64,000 nt of DNA from SZAS-103 sp038323475 (GCA_038323475.1 JBBQHA010000001.1:12855-76854), one strand, 5' to 3'; counted from the stretch's first letter, positions 15,513 through 25,260 are shown. Numbers and translations are program-made. Notes: generated from the sequence alone by a model not told the origin.

Positions 15513-18185
15513 ATGTCCGAACCCGAGTTCATCCTCAAGACGACCCCGCCACGGCTGCCGCGCACGGCGCTGGAGCGCGAGCGTCTGTCCCGGATCTGGG
15601 ACATTGTCTGCGACCGCACCGCGATCGCGGTGTTCGCGCCGCCCGGCTTCGGCAAGACCACGCTGCTCGTGCAATGGCGGCGCCGCTGGCTCGCGCAGGG
15701 ATCGCTCGTCGCGTGGCTCACGTCCGACCGCCACGACGACCCGGCACGCTTCAACATGGTCCTGCTGCATGCGATCCGAACCGCGAGCGGCCGCACGTCG
15801 CTCGACACCTCCGCGATGGAAGGAGCGGCAAACACCGACCATGGCATCGACACATTGACCGGCATGCTCGCCGAGATCGCGAGCCTCGGAAAACAGACCG
15901 TGCTGATCGTCGACGACGCCGAGCGCCTGCCCGAGGCGAGCCGGCAATCGCTCGCCTACCTGCTCTACAACGCGCCGCCGAACCTGCACGTGGTGATCGG
16001 TTCGCGCGTGCCGTTGTCGTTGCGGACCGGCGAACTAGCGGCAAAAGGCAACGTTGCGATCCTCAAGGTCGAAGACCTGCGGCTGCAACTCGAGGAATCG
16101 ACGGCGATCCTGGAGAAGCGTTTCGGCACGCGGTTGAGCCTCGACGAATGCGTACGCCTGCATGAGGCGACCGAAGGCTGGCCGATCGGCCTGCAGCTTG
16201 CCGTCGCGACCATCGAGCCCGAGTCGGACCTGTCCGCGGCGATCAATTCGCTGTCGGGCCGGCACGGCGACATCGAACGCTATTTCATCGAATCGCTGTT
16301 CTCGAAGCTCTCGCCAGCAGTCGCGGATTTCCTCACCCGCATCGCGATCCTCGACCGCATGAGCGCGCAGATGTGCGAAGCGGTCACCAGCTGCGCTGCG
16401 TCCTCGAGCTACCTCGACCAGCTCATGCTGGACACGCCGATCCTGATCGTCGCGGAACTGCAGGGCTGGTTCCGCCTGCACCCGCTCATGCGCGATTTCC
16501 TGTTGAGCCGGTTCGAACAGCTGTCGGCGACCGAGCAGAAGGACTTGCACGTCCGCGCCTGCCGCTGGTTCTCCGAACAGGAACGTTTTCCGGAAGCCGC
16601 ATCGCATGCGCTGGCAGCGGGCGACGAAGCGCTTGCGCACGAATACGCGGTGAAGTCGCTGTGGACGCTGCGCACGCAGGGCAAGTTTGCCGAAGCGCAG
16701 GCGTGGCTCAGCCGCATCCCGCCGGAAAACATCGCGAACGACGTGAACCTGCGGCTGATCGCAGCATGGGTTATCGCCCTCGGCGAGCGCAATGCGGAAG
16801 CGTTCAAGGTCGCGCAGGAAGTCCTCGCAGATCCGGCGACGGATGCGTCGACGCAATTCATCGCCACCCTCGTCGCATCCAGCGCCACCGGATATTCGGA
16901 CCATCTCGGACTCGTGCCCGACCTGTTCGCGCGCTGGCCGGAATTTCCGGCGGAGTGCACCGAACCCGTATGCGCGCTGGCCTACCGCAATGGCATGGCG
17001 AACCTGGAATTGCATACCGGCCACAGCGACAACGCGCGACGCATCCTGACCGCAATTCCGGTCGATGCGGAAAACGACTCGGCGATGCTGGCGCTGTCCT
17101 ACCGGACGATGCTGCTCGGCCTGAGCCATCTCTGGGACGGCGACGCCTACCAGACCGAAGCGATCTTGCGACCGGCGCTGATCCAGGCCGAGCGCGTCGC
17201 CGGCCGACGCAGCATGGTCGCGAGCATGTTCGCCGCGGTGCTCGCCGCCGCCCTGCACGAGCGCGACCAGCCGGCGGTCGCGCAGGCCCTGCTCGCGAAC
17301 AGGCTCGACGTGATCGAACGCACCGGATTCCCCGACGCCATCCTGCTGGCCTACCGCACGCTCACCTACGTCGCGCTGAGCCAGGACGACGAACGCCGCG
17401 CGCTGAACCTGCTCGACAGCCTCGCTGCATTGGCCGAGCGTCGTCGCCTGCCGCGGCTGACCCTTCACGCGCTCGCCGAACAGATCCGCATCTACGCGCT
17501 GCGTTCGTGCAGCGAGACCGTCGATCGCCTCATGCGACAGCTGGACGAGCTCGCTGGCGCGTTCGAGTGTCCCGAATTCCTGCCGTACCTGCCGCAATAC
17601 CTGCTCGCCGCCGCGATCGCGAAAACCTACGCCGCGCTTGCAAGGCACGATGTCGATGCGGCCGAACGCCACCTGCACGAAGCGGATGCGTTCGCGAGCC
17701 AGCTGCACCGTCGCCGCGATGCGTTGACGGTCAAGGTCCTGCGCGCGGTGCTTGCGCGGCAACGCAATGCGACGCACGCGCTGTCGCTGCTCGCCGAAGC
17801 GCAGAGCCTGGCCACCATCGGCGGCAATGCGCGGCTGCTCGCCGATACCCATCCGCTCGCAGTGCAGATGGCCGCCGGGCTGCACATGGCGACCACCGGC
17901 CTGCGCATCGTGCGCACCACCGCTCCTGCGGCCGAACCGCCTGCGCATGCAACTGCCGCACCCGGCAAGGTCACCCAGTTGCGTTGCGGCCCGCTCACGC
18001 CGAAGGAAGCCGAAGTCCTGAGCCTGCTCGACAAGGGCATGTCGAACAAGCTGATCGCGCGCGCGATGGACATCAGCGACGAAACGGTGAAGTGGCACCT
18101 CAAGAACCTGTTCCTGAAACTCTCGGCCGGCACCCGCAAGCACGTCGTCGATCGCGCGCGCCTGCTCGGCCTCGTCGGCACCTGA
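15513..18185 (+). CDS. MalT-like LuxR-family regulator (LAL type)
   Basis: An 890-residue ATP-dependent activator of the LAL class. The N-terminal STAND/NB-ARC-like ATPase has Walker A APPGFGKTTL at residues 43-52 and VLIVDDAERLP as Walker B. A long helical TPR-like sensor region fills about residues 300-800. The C-terminal LuxR helix-turn-helix covers the last 65 residues (LTPKEAEVLSLLDKGMSNKL; SDETVKWHLKNLFLKL). Length fits MalT (about 900). ATG 15513 follows GGCGAG. Members bind directly repeated operators; tandem dyads lie upstream, next to the divergent adhesin gene. The ligand is unknown. Confidence 0.9.
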   Translation: MSEPEFILKTTPPRLPRTALERERLSRIWDIVCDRTAIAVFAPPGFGKTTLLVQWRRRWLAQGSLVAWLTSDRHDDPARFNMVLLHAIRTASGRTSLDTSAMEGAANTDHGIDTLTGMLAEIASLGKQTVLIVDDAERLPEASRQSLAYLLYNAPPNLHVVIGSRVPLSLRTGELAAKGNVAILKVEDLRLQLEESTAILEKRFGTRLSLDECVRLHEATEGWPIGLQLAVATIEPESDLSAAINSLSGRHGDIERYFIESLFSKLSPAVADFLTRIAILDRMSAQMCEAVTSCAASSSYLDQLMLDTPILIVAELQGWFRLHPLMRDFLLSRFEQLSATEQKDLHVRACRWFSEQERFPEAASHALAAGDEALAHEYAVKSLWTLRTQGKFAEAQAWLSRIPPENIANDVNLRLIAAWVIALGERNAEAFKVAQEVLADPATDASTQFIATLVASSATGYSDHLGLVPDLFARWPEFPAECTEPVCALAYRNGMANLELHTGHSDNARRILTAIPVDAENDSAMLALSYRTMLLGLSHLWDGDAYQTEAILRPALIQAERVAGRRSMVASMFAAVLAAALHERDQPAVAQALLANRLDVIERTGFPDAILLAYRTLTYVALSQDDERRALNLLDSLAALAERRRLPRLTLHALAEQIRIYALRSCSETVDRLMRQLDELAGAFECPEFLPYLPQYLLAAAIAKTYAALARHDVDAAERHLHEADAFASQLHRRRDALTVKVLRAVLARQRNATHALSLLAEAQSLATIGGNARLLADTHPLAVQMAAGLHMATTGLRIVRTTAPAAEPPAHATAAPGKVTQLRCGPLTPKEAEVLSLLDKGMSNKLIARAMDISDETVKWHLKNLFLKLSAGTRKHVVDRARLLGLVGT

Positions 18186-18228
18186 TCGAGCACGCTGCGA
18201 CGTCCGCCGATGCGGGCATGGATCGCGC

Positions 18229-18903
18229 ATGGCAGGATGCGCGCTGGAGGTGGCCGTGCGCGACATCGACGTGGTCCGGATATCGAATCCCCTGTGGAGT
18301 CGCCTGCTGTCGGCATTGCCGGATGCGGTGACCGCGGGCGGCTGCCTGGTCGTGTGGATCGCGCCGTTCGCGCTCGGGCCGAACGCGGTGAAGACAGTCC
18401 TGCTGATGATGCTGATGGAATTCATCCTCGTGCACGCGACCGGATTTTTCACCGTGATCGCATCCCCGGACGGCACCCGGCCGGCCAAGCGCATCGCCAT
18501 GCTGGCGGCGCTGTCGTTGTTCTACATGCTGTTCGTCGGCGTGTGGGCCTTCATGTTCCACGCATGGTGGCCGGTCATGGTGTTCGTGTGGCTTGTGGTC
18601 GGCAAGGTTGGCTGGATCTTCGCGAATCCGCGCGGGCGCGAGGACGAGACGGGCCGGCAGATGGTGGCGTGGGCGTATTCCGTCGCAGCGTACCTCGGTG
18701 GCGTCTTCGGCGGATTGTTCCTGCCGCTGCCGCGGCTCGGCCTGGACGACGCGACCGTGGCGAGCCTGCAGCTCTCCATGAAGGGGGAGTGGATGGATCG
18801 CCCGCACACCGCCATCGCCGGCGCGGTGCTCTACTACACGGCGCTCGCGCTGTTCAAGGCATGGGGCGGCCCGCGCCTGCCGCGGATGCCGAGGACCGCA
18901 TGA
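18229..18903 (+). CDS. Multi-pass membrane protein of unknown function
   Basis: About 224 residues with five or six predicted membrane segments: AVTAGGCLVVWIAPFALG, VLLMMLMEFILVHATGFFTV, LAALSLFYMLFVGVWAFMFH, WPVMVFVWLVVGKVGWIF, VAAYLGGVFGGLFLPL and a C-terminal AIAGAVLYYTALALF. I do not recognise a family. ATG 18229 is given, but GTG 18256 has GGAGG five bases upstream and may be the true start (residue 10). The stop overlaps the GNAT gene start (ATGA), so it opens a small operon with the GNAT and barrel genes. Confidence 0.65.
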   Translation: MAGCALEVAVRDIDVVRISNPLWSRLLSALPDAVTAGGCLVVWIAPFALGPNAVKTVLLMMLMEFILVHATGFFTVIASPDGTRPAKRIAMLAALSLFYMLFVGVWAFMFHAWWPVMVFVWLVVGKVGWIFANPRGREDETGRQMVAWAYSVAAYLGGVFGGLFLPLPRLGLDDATVASLQLSMKGEWMDRPHTAIAGAVLYYTALALFKAWGGPRLPRMPRTA

Positions 18904-19463
18904 ACCTGAAGGACTCCACCGCGATGCAAACACTGCCGCTGCTGGAAGGCGAGCGCGTCCGGCTGCGCCCATACCGCAACGACGACATCGATGCCTTGTA
19001 TGCGATCTATTCCGATCCGGCGGTGATGCGCTTCTGGAGCTATCCGCCATGGATCGATCGCGCGCAGGCGGATGACTACCTCCAGCGCGACCGCGACTAC
19101 GTCGGCGACGGCATGCTCGCGTGGGGCATCGCGCTGCGCGAAGACGATGTCCTGATCGGAACTGCCACCCTGTACGGCATCGATCGAGCGCAGGGTCGCG
19201 CCGAAGTCGGTTACGCGCTTGGGTGCGCGCACTGGGGCCGCGGCTATGCGCAGGAAGCGCTGCGGCTCGCGCTCGCGCACGCATTCGATGCCCTGCGGCT
19301 GCGCCGCATCGAGGCCGATGTGGATCCGCGCAACACCGGTTCGTGCCGCCTGCTCGAACGCATCGGCTTCCAGCGCGAAGGACTGCTGCGCGAACGCTGG
19401 CTGGTCGCCGGCGAATTGCAGGATTCGGTGATCTACGGCCTGCTGCGTGGCGAGCTGGCATGA
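18900..19463 (+). CDS. GNAT-family N-acetyltransferase
   Basis: 187 residues of the RimJ/RimL-like GNAT class. The N-terminal strand LPLLEGERVRLRPYRNDDID is typical; the acetyl-CoA pyrophosphate loop appears as ALGCAHWGRGYAQEALRLAL near residue 110, and the NTGSCRLLERIGFQREG segment follows, ending in a standard GNAT strand. It transfers acetyl from acetyl-CoA to an amine; the substrate could be a ribosomal N-terminus, an antibiotic or a metabolite. Start and stop both overlap neighbours by ATGA, so it is tightly coupled in the operon. Confidence 0.88.
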   Translation: MNLKDSTAMQTLPLLEGERVRLRPYRNDDIDALYAIYSDPAVMRFWSYPPWIDRAQADDYLQRDRDYVGDGMLAWGIALREDDVLIGTATLYGIDRAQGRAEVGYALGCAHWGRGYAQEALRLALAHAFDALRLRRIEADVDPRNTGSCRLLERIGFQREGLLRERWLVAGELQDSVIYGLLRGELA

Positions 19464-20221
19464 CGACGGCGCGCACACGGATGCTTGCGCTGCCCGCACT
19501 GCTGCTGTGCGCGCATCCGGCGCTTGCCGACGCGCCCGCGTTCGATCGCCCGGGCATCTCGTTCGCGACATCGGTCTTGCCGGCCGGCGCATTCGATTGG
19601 GAACAGGGCCTGCCGGACCTCGAGCGCGACAGCGCGGACGGCATGCGCAGCACCGCGTACGCCGCCGGCACGACCGTTCGCGTCGGCCTGGCATCGACGC
19701 TGGAAATGCAGCTCGCCGGTTCGCTGTGGAATCGTCTCGACCTGCGCGCAGCGGGAGTGTCGAGACGTGAGGAAGGCGCGGGCGACACGAAGCTGGCTTT
19801 GAAATGGGCCCCACCCATGTCGAACAAGGACGTGTCGCTGGCGGTGCTGGGCAGCATCACGCTCGACACCGGCTCGGCTGCATTCACGAATGGGCGGCCG
19901 GTGGTTTCGCTCGGCGCCACCATCGCGCGCGACCTGGGCGCAGGTCGATCGATCGCGTTGTACGCGAATGTCGACCGCAGCGGCGGCACGAATACATGGA
20001 CCATCTCGCCGAATTTCGGTTTTCCGATCGGCGAAAATCTCGGCGGCTACGTCGAAGCCGGCCACAGCTTCGGCGGCGGCGCGTCGAGCAGCGTCGCCGG
20101 CGGCGGCCTGACCTGGCTCTGGCACGATCACGTGCAGTTCGACCTGTACGGACTGCGAGGCCTGACCTCGCACAGCCCGGACCTGCAGGCGGGCTTCGGC
20201 GTCTCGATGTATTGGAACTAG
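19460..20221 (+). CDS. Predicted outer-membrane beta-barrel protein
   Basis: 253 residues: a signal peptide (ending LLLCAHPALA), then alternating beta strands with Gly-rich turns and a C-terminal VSMYWN. The pattern (VRVGLASTLEMQLAGSLWNR; GDTKLALKWAPP; LGSITLDTGS; ISPNFGFPIG; YVEAGHSFGGG) resembles the MetA-pathway/phenol-degradation (DUF3187- or Toluene_X-like) group often annotated as transporter. Function is unknown. It is the last gene of a three-gene coupled operon, joined by ATGA to the GNAT gene. Confidence 0.68.
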   Translation: MTTARTRMLALPALLLCAHPALADAPAFDRPGISFATSVLPAGAFDWEQGLPDLERDSADGMRSTAYAAGTTVRVGLASTLEMQLAGSLWNRLDLRAAGVSRREEGAGDTKLALKWAPPMSNKDVSLAVLGSITLDTGSAAFTNGRPVVSLGATIARDLGAGRSIALYANVDRSGGTNTWTISPNFGFPIGENLGGYVEAGHSFGGGASSSVAGGGLTWLWHDHVQFDLYGLRGLTSHSPDLQAGFGVSMYWN

Positions 20222-20407
20222 CCGGTTCCGGAATCGCCGCCCGCCGCAGTGGTGCCGCTCGCGAAGACAAATCAGCAAGCACTGGAAACCGCCCGTCAAA
20301 ACGCGCACCGTGTCCGGGTCATCCACTGGACGACGTTGGCCAGTGCATGCATGGCGTGCGCGCAGGTCGTTCCTGCCGGCCTTCGCCATGTCCCGGGGAG
20401 AAACACG

Positions 20408-23131
20408 ATGCGCAAGTCTGCGACGGCGGGCCGCTCGTTCGGTGCTTCGGATGCAACCCGACGCGCCGCTGGTTTTCGATCTGGCTTCGGCCGAGTGCTG
20501 CTGGCGTTGCTGCTGATCCTCGCGGGCTCGTGGTGCCGGGTCGCATCGGCAGATGTTCTCGATGGCTGCGACCTGCAGACGGTAGCGCCGACGGCGCTCT
20601 CCGGGCCGCCCGGAAGCACGCTCAACTTCAAGTTCAATGCGGTCGAACTCGGCTCCTGCGAGGTCAATCGCACGACTGGTTCCCTCATCATCGTCTCGGA
20701 CGAGACCGGTGGAGCAACAGTCAACCCGACCACCTACAGCAGCGCCGGTTCGCAGCAGTTCGATTTTTCGGTCACCCTCGGCCCGAACCCCGGCAACGTC
20801 GTCGTCGAGATCGCCTGCACGTTCGCTTGCGGCCCCACCAGCCTGATCGTCTACACGGCCACGGCGACCGGTGCGGCCGGAGGCTGCAACCTCCAGGCAG
20901 TAGCGCCTTCCACGCAGTCCGGGGCGGCCGGCAGCACGCTCGCCTACAACTTCGACGTGATCGACACGGGCGGATGCCGGAACTCGGGTGTCAGCGGCGC
21001 CATCGCGATCACGTCCGATACCACCGGTGGTGCGACCGTCACACCCGGCGGCTTCAGCGGAGTTGATGGCCGCTATCCGTTCTCGCTAACGCTGGGCCCG
21101 AACCCCGGCAGCGTCAGCATCGGCATCCACTGCGACATCGCCTGCAGTCCTACCGCCACGCTGACCTACACCGCCACGGCGACGGGTGGCACCGGCAGTC
21201 CCGACATGTCCGTGACCAAGGCGCTGACCAATGCGACCGATCCGGATTCCTCCGATACGGTGACCCAGAACGACGTGCTGACCTACCAGGTCACAGCACG
21301 CAACACCGGCACTGTCCCGCTGACCAATGTGCAGGTCACCGATCCAATAACGACGCCCAGCAGCGCGACCTGTGCGAGCCTCGCGGTCGGTGCGACCTGC
21401 GTGCTGACCGGCACTCACACGGTGACCGCGGGGGACGCGGCAACCGGATCGATCACCAACATCGGCGCAGCGGACGCCAACGAACTCCCGGACGGAGAGA
21501 ACACCTTGCCGCTGGTGATCACGGTGTTTGGCGGCGGCAGCGGTCCGGCGACGCTGGCGATCGTATCGGGCAACAACCAGAACGTCGTGGCGGGCGCACC
21601 GTCTGCTCCGCTGGTGGTCGAGTTGCACAATGGCGCCGGCGCCCCGGTCAACGGCGCAACCATCAACTGGTCGACGACCAATGGCACGCTCGCGCAGCCG
21701 ACCACGATCACCGATGCCAGTGGCCGCAGTAGCAACACGACGATCCTGGAAGTGGCAGGCGCGGCCACGGTCACGGCTTCGTCGGACAGTCCGGTCGCCG
21801 GACCTGTCGCCTTCAGCCTCAATGGCATCACTGCCGGCATCGCCCAGCTCCCGGGCCTGACCGACCGCCAGCGCGCGATCGCGCTTGCCCTCGACAACGC
21901 GTGCCCGGCGCTCGCCGGCCTCGGCAGCCGCACGCCTGCGGAAAGCGACCTGCTTCTGCGCTGCTCCGAACTCGAACAAGCCGCGGCCAGCAATCCGTCG
22001 GATGTCGGCAACGCACTGGATGAATTGTTCGCAGGTTCGGCGTTTCTGCAGTCCACCGCCGCGCTGCAGATTTCTGCAACGCAATTCGACAACATCAAGG
22101 CGCGCATCGCAGCGCTGCGCAGCGGGACTGGCGGCAGCCACTTCGGCGGCCTCGCGCTGAACGGCCCGGGCGGCGCATTTCCGATCGGCAGGACGATCGA
22201 TACGCTGCTCGGCGCGACCGACCAGAAACAGCAGACCGGCGCCGGTTTCAGTCGCTGGGGCTTCTTCGCATCCGGCACGCTCGGGCGCGGCAGCGCCGAC
22301 CCGAGCCATGTGCTGCCAGGCTACGACTTCGATACCAGCGGCCTCACCGCGGGCGTGGACTATCGCTACAGCGACAGCTGGATCTTCGGCGCATCGGCCG
22401 GCTATGCGCGCTTCAACAGCGACCTCGACGCGAATCGCGGCCACATGAACACGCGCGGATGGACCCTGTCCGCCTACTCCACCGTGTTCCACCGGGACAG
22501 CTGGTATGTCGACAGCGTGCTGACCTGGGGCCACAACAGCTACGACATCAATCGCCGCATCCTCTACTCCGTGACCACACCGTCGGGAACCACCAGCATC
22601 AATACCCGCGCAACCGCGAACAGCGGCGGCAGCAACCTTGCCGGCTCGCTGACGGTGGGCTGCGACTTCCAGAAGGGCGGCTGGTCGATCGGCCCGTATT
22701 TCCGCGGCAACCTTGCGCGATTGAGCTTCGACGACTACCGCGAAGCGCTGCCGGCAGGAACACCGGGAAGCGGCCTCGGACTGCTGGTCAGGAGCCGCGA
22801 CGTGCAGTCCGCATCCAGCGTGCTCGGCGGCAAGTTCACCTATGCAGCGAGCCAGAGCTGGGGTGTGCTGATGCCGCACGTCCAGGTCGAGTGGGAACAC
22901 GAATTCAGGACCGATCCGTACCGGCTCGAAGCGCATTTCCTCAACGACCCCACCGCGACGCCCTTCCTTGTGCAGGGCGATCCGGTCGACAACGACTTCT
23001 TCCGGCTCGGGCTGGGTCTGTCCTTCGTGCTGACCGGAGGCAAGTCGGGCTTCGTGTACTACGAGAAGACGCTTGGCCGCGAGGGCATCACCCAGGACAA
23101 CATCGCGCTGGGGATACGGATCGAGTTCTGA
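20408..23131 (+). CDS. Autotransporter with tandem Cys-containing domains, DUF11-like and Big-1-like domains
   Basis: A 907-residue type Va autotransporter. It has a long signal peptide (about residues 1-48, LLALLLILAGSWCRVASA). Two homologous 110-residue domains with paired cysteines follow (about 50-155 and 160-262; each has GCxLQxVAP and ends YTATATG). Next come a DUF11-like repeat (about 265-378, DMSVTKALTN), a Big-1-like Ig domain (about 380-475) and a helical linker (TDRQRAIALALDNACPALAG). The C-terminal 12-strand barrel runs from about residue 612 and ends RIEF. ATG 20408 has GGGGAG seven bases upstream. The passenger has no recognisable enzyme motif, so adhesion is likelier than catalysis. 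Confidence 0.85.
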   Translation: MRKSATAGRSFGASDATRRAAGFRSGFGRVLLALLLILAGSWCRVASADVLDGCDLQTVAPTALSGPPGSTLNFKFNAVELGSCEVNRTTGSLIIVSDETGGATVNPTTYSSAGSQQFDFSVTLGPNPGNVVVEIACTFACGPTSLIVYTATATGAAGGCNLQAVAPSTQSGAAGSTLAYNFDVIDTGGCRNSGVSGAIAITSDTTGGATVTPGGFSGVDGRYPFSLTLGPNPGSVSIGIHCDIACSPTATLTYTATATGGTGSPDMSVTKALTNATDPDSSDTVTQNDVLTYQVTARNTGTVPLTNVQVTDPITTPSSATCASLAVGATCVLTGTHTVTAGDAATGSITNIGAADANELPDGENTLPLVITVFGGGSGPATLAIVSGNNQNVVAGAPSAPLVVELHNGAGAPVNGATINWSTTNGTLAQPTTITDASGRSSNTTILEVAGAATVTASSDSPVAGPVAFSLNGITAGIAQLPGLTDRQRAIALALDNACPALAGLGSRTPAESDLLLRCSELEQAAASNPSDVGNALDELFAGSAFLQSTAALQISATQFDNIKARIAALRSGTGGSHFGGLALNGPGGAFPIGRTIDTLLGATDQKQQTGAGFSRWGFFASGTLGRGSADPSHVLPGYDFDTSGLTAGVDYRYSDSWIFGASAGYARFNSDLDANRGHMNTRGWTLSAYSTVFHRDSWYVDSVLTWGHNSYDINRRILYSVTTPSGTTSINTRATANSGGSNLAGSLTVGCDFQKGGWSIGPYFRGNLARLSFDDYREALPAGTPGSGLGLLVRSRDVQSASSVLGGKFTYAASQSWGVLMPHVQVEWEHEFRTDPYRLEAHFLNDPTATPFLVQGDPVDNDFFRLGLGLSFVLTGGKSGFVYYEKTLGREGITQDNIALGIRIEF

Positions 23132-23182
23132 TCCGGGCCGTCCGGCTCACGCGAGTGATTGCGCGGACGCAGCAACAAAGAA

Positions 23183-23198
23183 CCCCGCCGAAGCGGGG
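23183..23198 (-). terminator. Rho-independent terminator after gap remnant
   Basis: On the minus strand, CCCCGC-TTCG-GCGGGG (very stable UUCG loop) is followed by TTCTTTGTTG. It lies about 30 bases past the stop of the gap remnant and would serve the present gap gene too. Confidence 0.7.
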
Positions 23199-23226
23199 CT
23201 CGATGGACACACGGTGAAAGCCGCGA

Positions 23227-23280
23227 TTATTTTGCGGCGATCACCTTGACCATCTCCAGGCACTTGTTTGTGAGCCCCAC
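23227..23280 (-). pseudogene. 3'-end remnant of a second gap gene
   Basis: The minus strand encodes NKCLEMVKVIAAK and a TAA, identical in protein to the last 13 residues of the intact GapA, then loses similarity after a VGLT stretch. At DNA level it differs from the intact gap end at seven positions, nearly all third codon bases, and uses TAA rather than TGA. It lies 27 bases beyond the intact gap stop and just before the terminator. The synonymous divergence argues for the tail of an independent gap allele, not a recent duplication. Confidence 0.75.
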
Positions 23281-23306
23281 GCGTCATCGGGCTCCCGATT
23301 GCGCGG

Positions 23307-24311
23307 TCATTTCGCCGCGATGACCTTTACCATTTCCAGGCACTTGTTCGAGTAGCCCCACTCGTTGTCGTACCACGCGACCAGTTTCACGAAGGTCGAA
23401 TCGAGCGCGATGCCGGCGTCGGCGTCGAAGATCGAGGTGCGGGTGTCGCCTCGGAAATCGGTCGCGACGACCTTGTCCTCGGTGTAACCGAGCACGCCCT
23501 TCAGCGCGCCTTCGGACTGCGCCTTCATCTCCGCGCAGATCTCGGCGTAGCTCGCCGGGTTGTCGAGTTCGACGGTGAGGTCGACGACCGACACATCCGA
23601 GGTCGGCACGCGGAAGCTCATGCCGGTGAGCTTCTTGTTGAGTTCCGGGATCACCACGCCGACCGCCTTGGCTGCGCCGGTGGACGACGGGATGATGTTC
23701 TCGAGGATACCGCGCCCGCCGCGCCAGTCCTTGTTGCTCGGGCCATCGACGGTCTTCTGGGTCGCGGTTGCCGCATGCACGGTCGTCATCAGGCCGCGCT
23801 TGATGCCCCACTTGTCGTTGAGGACCTTGGCGACCGGCGCGAGGCAATTCGTGGTGCAGCTCGCGTTGGAGACGATCGCCTCGCCCGCGTACTTCAGGTG
23901 GTTCACGCCATAGACGAACATCGGGGTGTCGTCCTTCGACGGCGCCGACAGCAGCACCTTTTTTGCGCCCGCGTCGATGTGTTTCTGCGCGGTGGCCTTG
24001 TCGAGGAACAGGCCGGTGGATTCGATCACGACCTCGGCATCGACCTCGTTCCACTTCAGGTTGGCGGGATCGCGTTCCTGGGTCAGGCGGATGCGCTTGC
24101 CGTTGACGACCAGGTGGTGGCCGTCGACCGCAACCTCGCCCTTGAAGCGTCCATGCACGGAGTCGTACTTGAGCATGTAGGCGAGGTAATCGGGTTCGAG
24201 CAGATCGTTGATCGCGACGATCTCGATGTCGTTGCCGAAATTCTGCAACGCCGAACGCAACACGTTGCGTCCGATGCGGCCGAAACCATTGATCGCGACC
24301 TTGATCGCCAT
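23307..24311 (-). CDS. gap: Glyceraldehyde-3-phosphate dehydrogenase, type I
   Basis: 334 residues, standard length. The NAD-binding Rossmann motif is INGFGRIGRNVLRSAL (residues 7-22). The catalytic cysteine lies in ASCTTNCLAPVAKVL near residue 155; the catalytic His and the sugar-phosphate residues in RVPTSDVSVVDLT follow, and the C-terminus is NEWGYSNKCLEMVK. It oxidises glyceraldehyde-3-phosphate to 1,3-bisphosphoglycerate in glycolysis. It lies on the same strand as tkt and pgk, with accessory DNA on both sides, and is divergent from the S1/P1 nuclease gene. Confidence 0.98.
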   Translation of the reverse strand: MAIKVAINGFGRIGRNVLRSALQNFGNDIEIVAINDLLEPDYLAYMLKYDSVHGRFKGEVAVDGHHLVVNGKRIRLTQERDPANLKWNEVDAEVVIESTGLFLDKATAQKHIDAGAKKVLLSAPSKDDTPMFVYGVNHLKYAGEAIVSNASCTTNCLAPVAKVLNDKWGIKRGLMTTVHAATATQKTVDGPSNKDWRGGRGILENIIPSSTGAAKAVGVVIPELNKKLTGMSFRVPTSDVSVVDLTVELDNPASYAEICAEMKAQSEGALKGVLGYTEDKVVATDFRGDTRTSIFDADAGIALDSTFVKLVAWYDNEWGYSNKCLEMVKVIAAK

Positions 24312-24434
24312 GGAGAACTCCTGATGTGAAGAGGGCCGGATATGGCCGGGGCGGCGATGCGGAACGCCGTGAAGTTGCGTATTTTAACTGTCCACGCCCG
24401 CTAAGACACCCCCATGGGCGAACCAAGGACGCAT

Positions 24435-25244
24435 ATGCGCATTCCATTCCGGCATGTCCTGCTGGCCACCCTGCTGTGGCCCCTGCTGGCAGGCGCCTGG
24501 GGGCCGCACGGACACCGCATCATCGGCGAACTTGCGCAGCGCCAGCTCACCCCGCGGGCGGCGGCGGCGGTCGCCGACCTGTTGCGCGACGAGCCCGAGC
24601 CGACCCTGGCCGGGGTTGCGAACTGGGCCGATGAGCTGCGCGCGAGCGATCCGGATTTCGCCAGGCGCACCGCGCGCTGGCATTACGTCAACATCCACAG
24701 CCTCGACTGCGACTACGATCCGGTGCGCGATTGCCGCGATGGCAATTGCGTAGTCGCCGCGATCGATGCCCAGTTGCGCGTGCTCGGCGATCGCTCGCAA
24801 CCGCGCGCGAGCCGCGTGCAGGCGCTGAAATTCGTGACGCACTTCATCGGCGACGAACACCAGCCCTTCCACGCCGGCAATCGCGACGACCGTGGCGGCA
24901 ACGATTTCCAGGTCAGCTTCCACGGTCATGGCAGCAACCTGCATGCGCTGTGGGACAACACGATCCTGCCGCGGCAGGCCTCCAATCCGGCCGGCTATGC
25001 CGCACGCCTGGCCGCGACTCCAGTCGCCGCCGTCGATGCGCGCGTCGGCGCGGGATCGGTCCAGCGCTGGGCGGAGGAATCCTGCCGGGCGATCGACGCG
25101 AATACGCTGTATCCGCCGGCCCACATCGTCGATGACGCCTATCTGGACGCGCACCGCGCGCTGGCCGATCAGCGCCTGCGATTGGCAGGCGCGCGCCTTG
25201 CGGCGGAACTCAACGCCACGCTGGGAAACGCACCTCGCAAATGA
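24435..25244 (+). CDS. S1/P1-type nuclease, secreted
   Basis: A 269-residue zinc-dependent single-strand nuclease/3'-nucleotidase. A signal peptide (FRHVLLATLLWPLLAGA) is followed directly by WGPHGHRIIGELA. In S1/P1 nucleases the mature N-terminal Trp coordinates a zinc, so cleavage should fall right before this Trp. Other ligands are in VANWADE, RWHYVNI, HFIGDEHQPFH and NLHALWDN. ATG 24435 has AAGGA upstream, better than the ATG seven codons earlier. Periplasmic or extracellular nucleic-acid scavenging is the expected role. It is divergent from gap. Confidence 0.92.
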   Translation: MRIPFRHVLLATLLWPLLAGAWGPHGHRIIGELAQRQLTPRAAAAVADLLRDEPEPTLAGVANWADELRASDPDFARRTARWHYVNIHSLDCDYDPVRDCRDGNCVVAAIDAQLRVLGDRSQPRASRVQALKFVTHFIGDEHQPFHAGNRDDRGGNDFQVSFHGHGSNLHALWDNTILPRQASNPAGYAARLAATPVAAVDARVGAGSVQRWAEESCRAIDANTLYPPAHIVDDAYLDAHRALADQRLRLAGARLAAELNATLGNAPRK

Positions 25245-25260
25245 TCGCTGACGGAATGAA

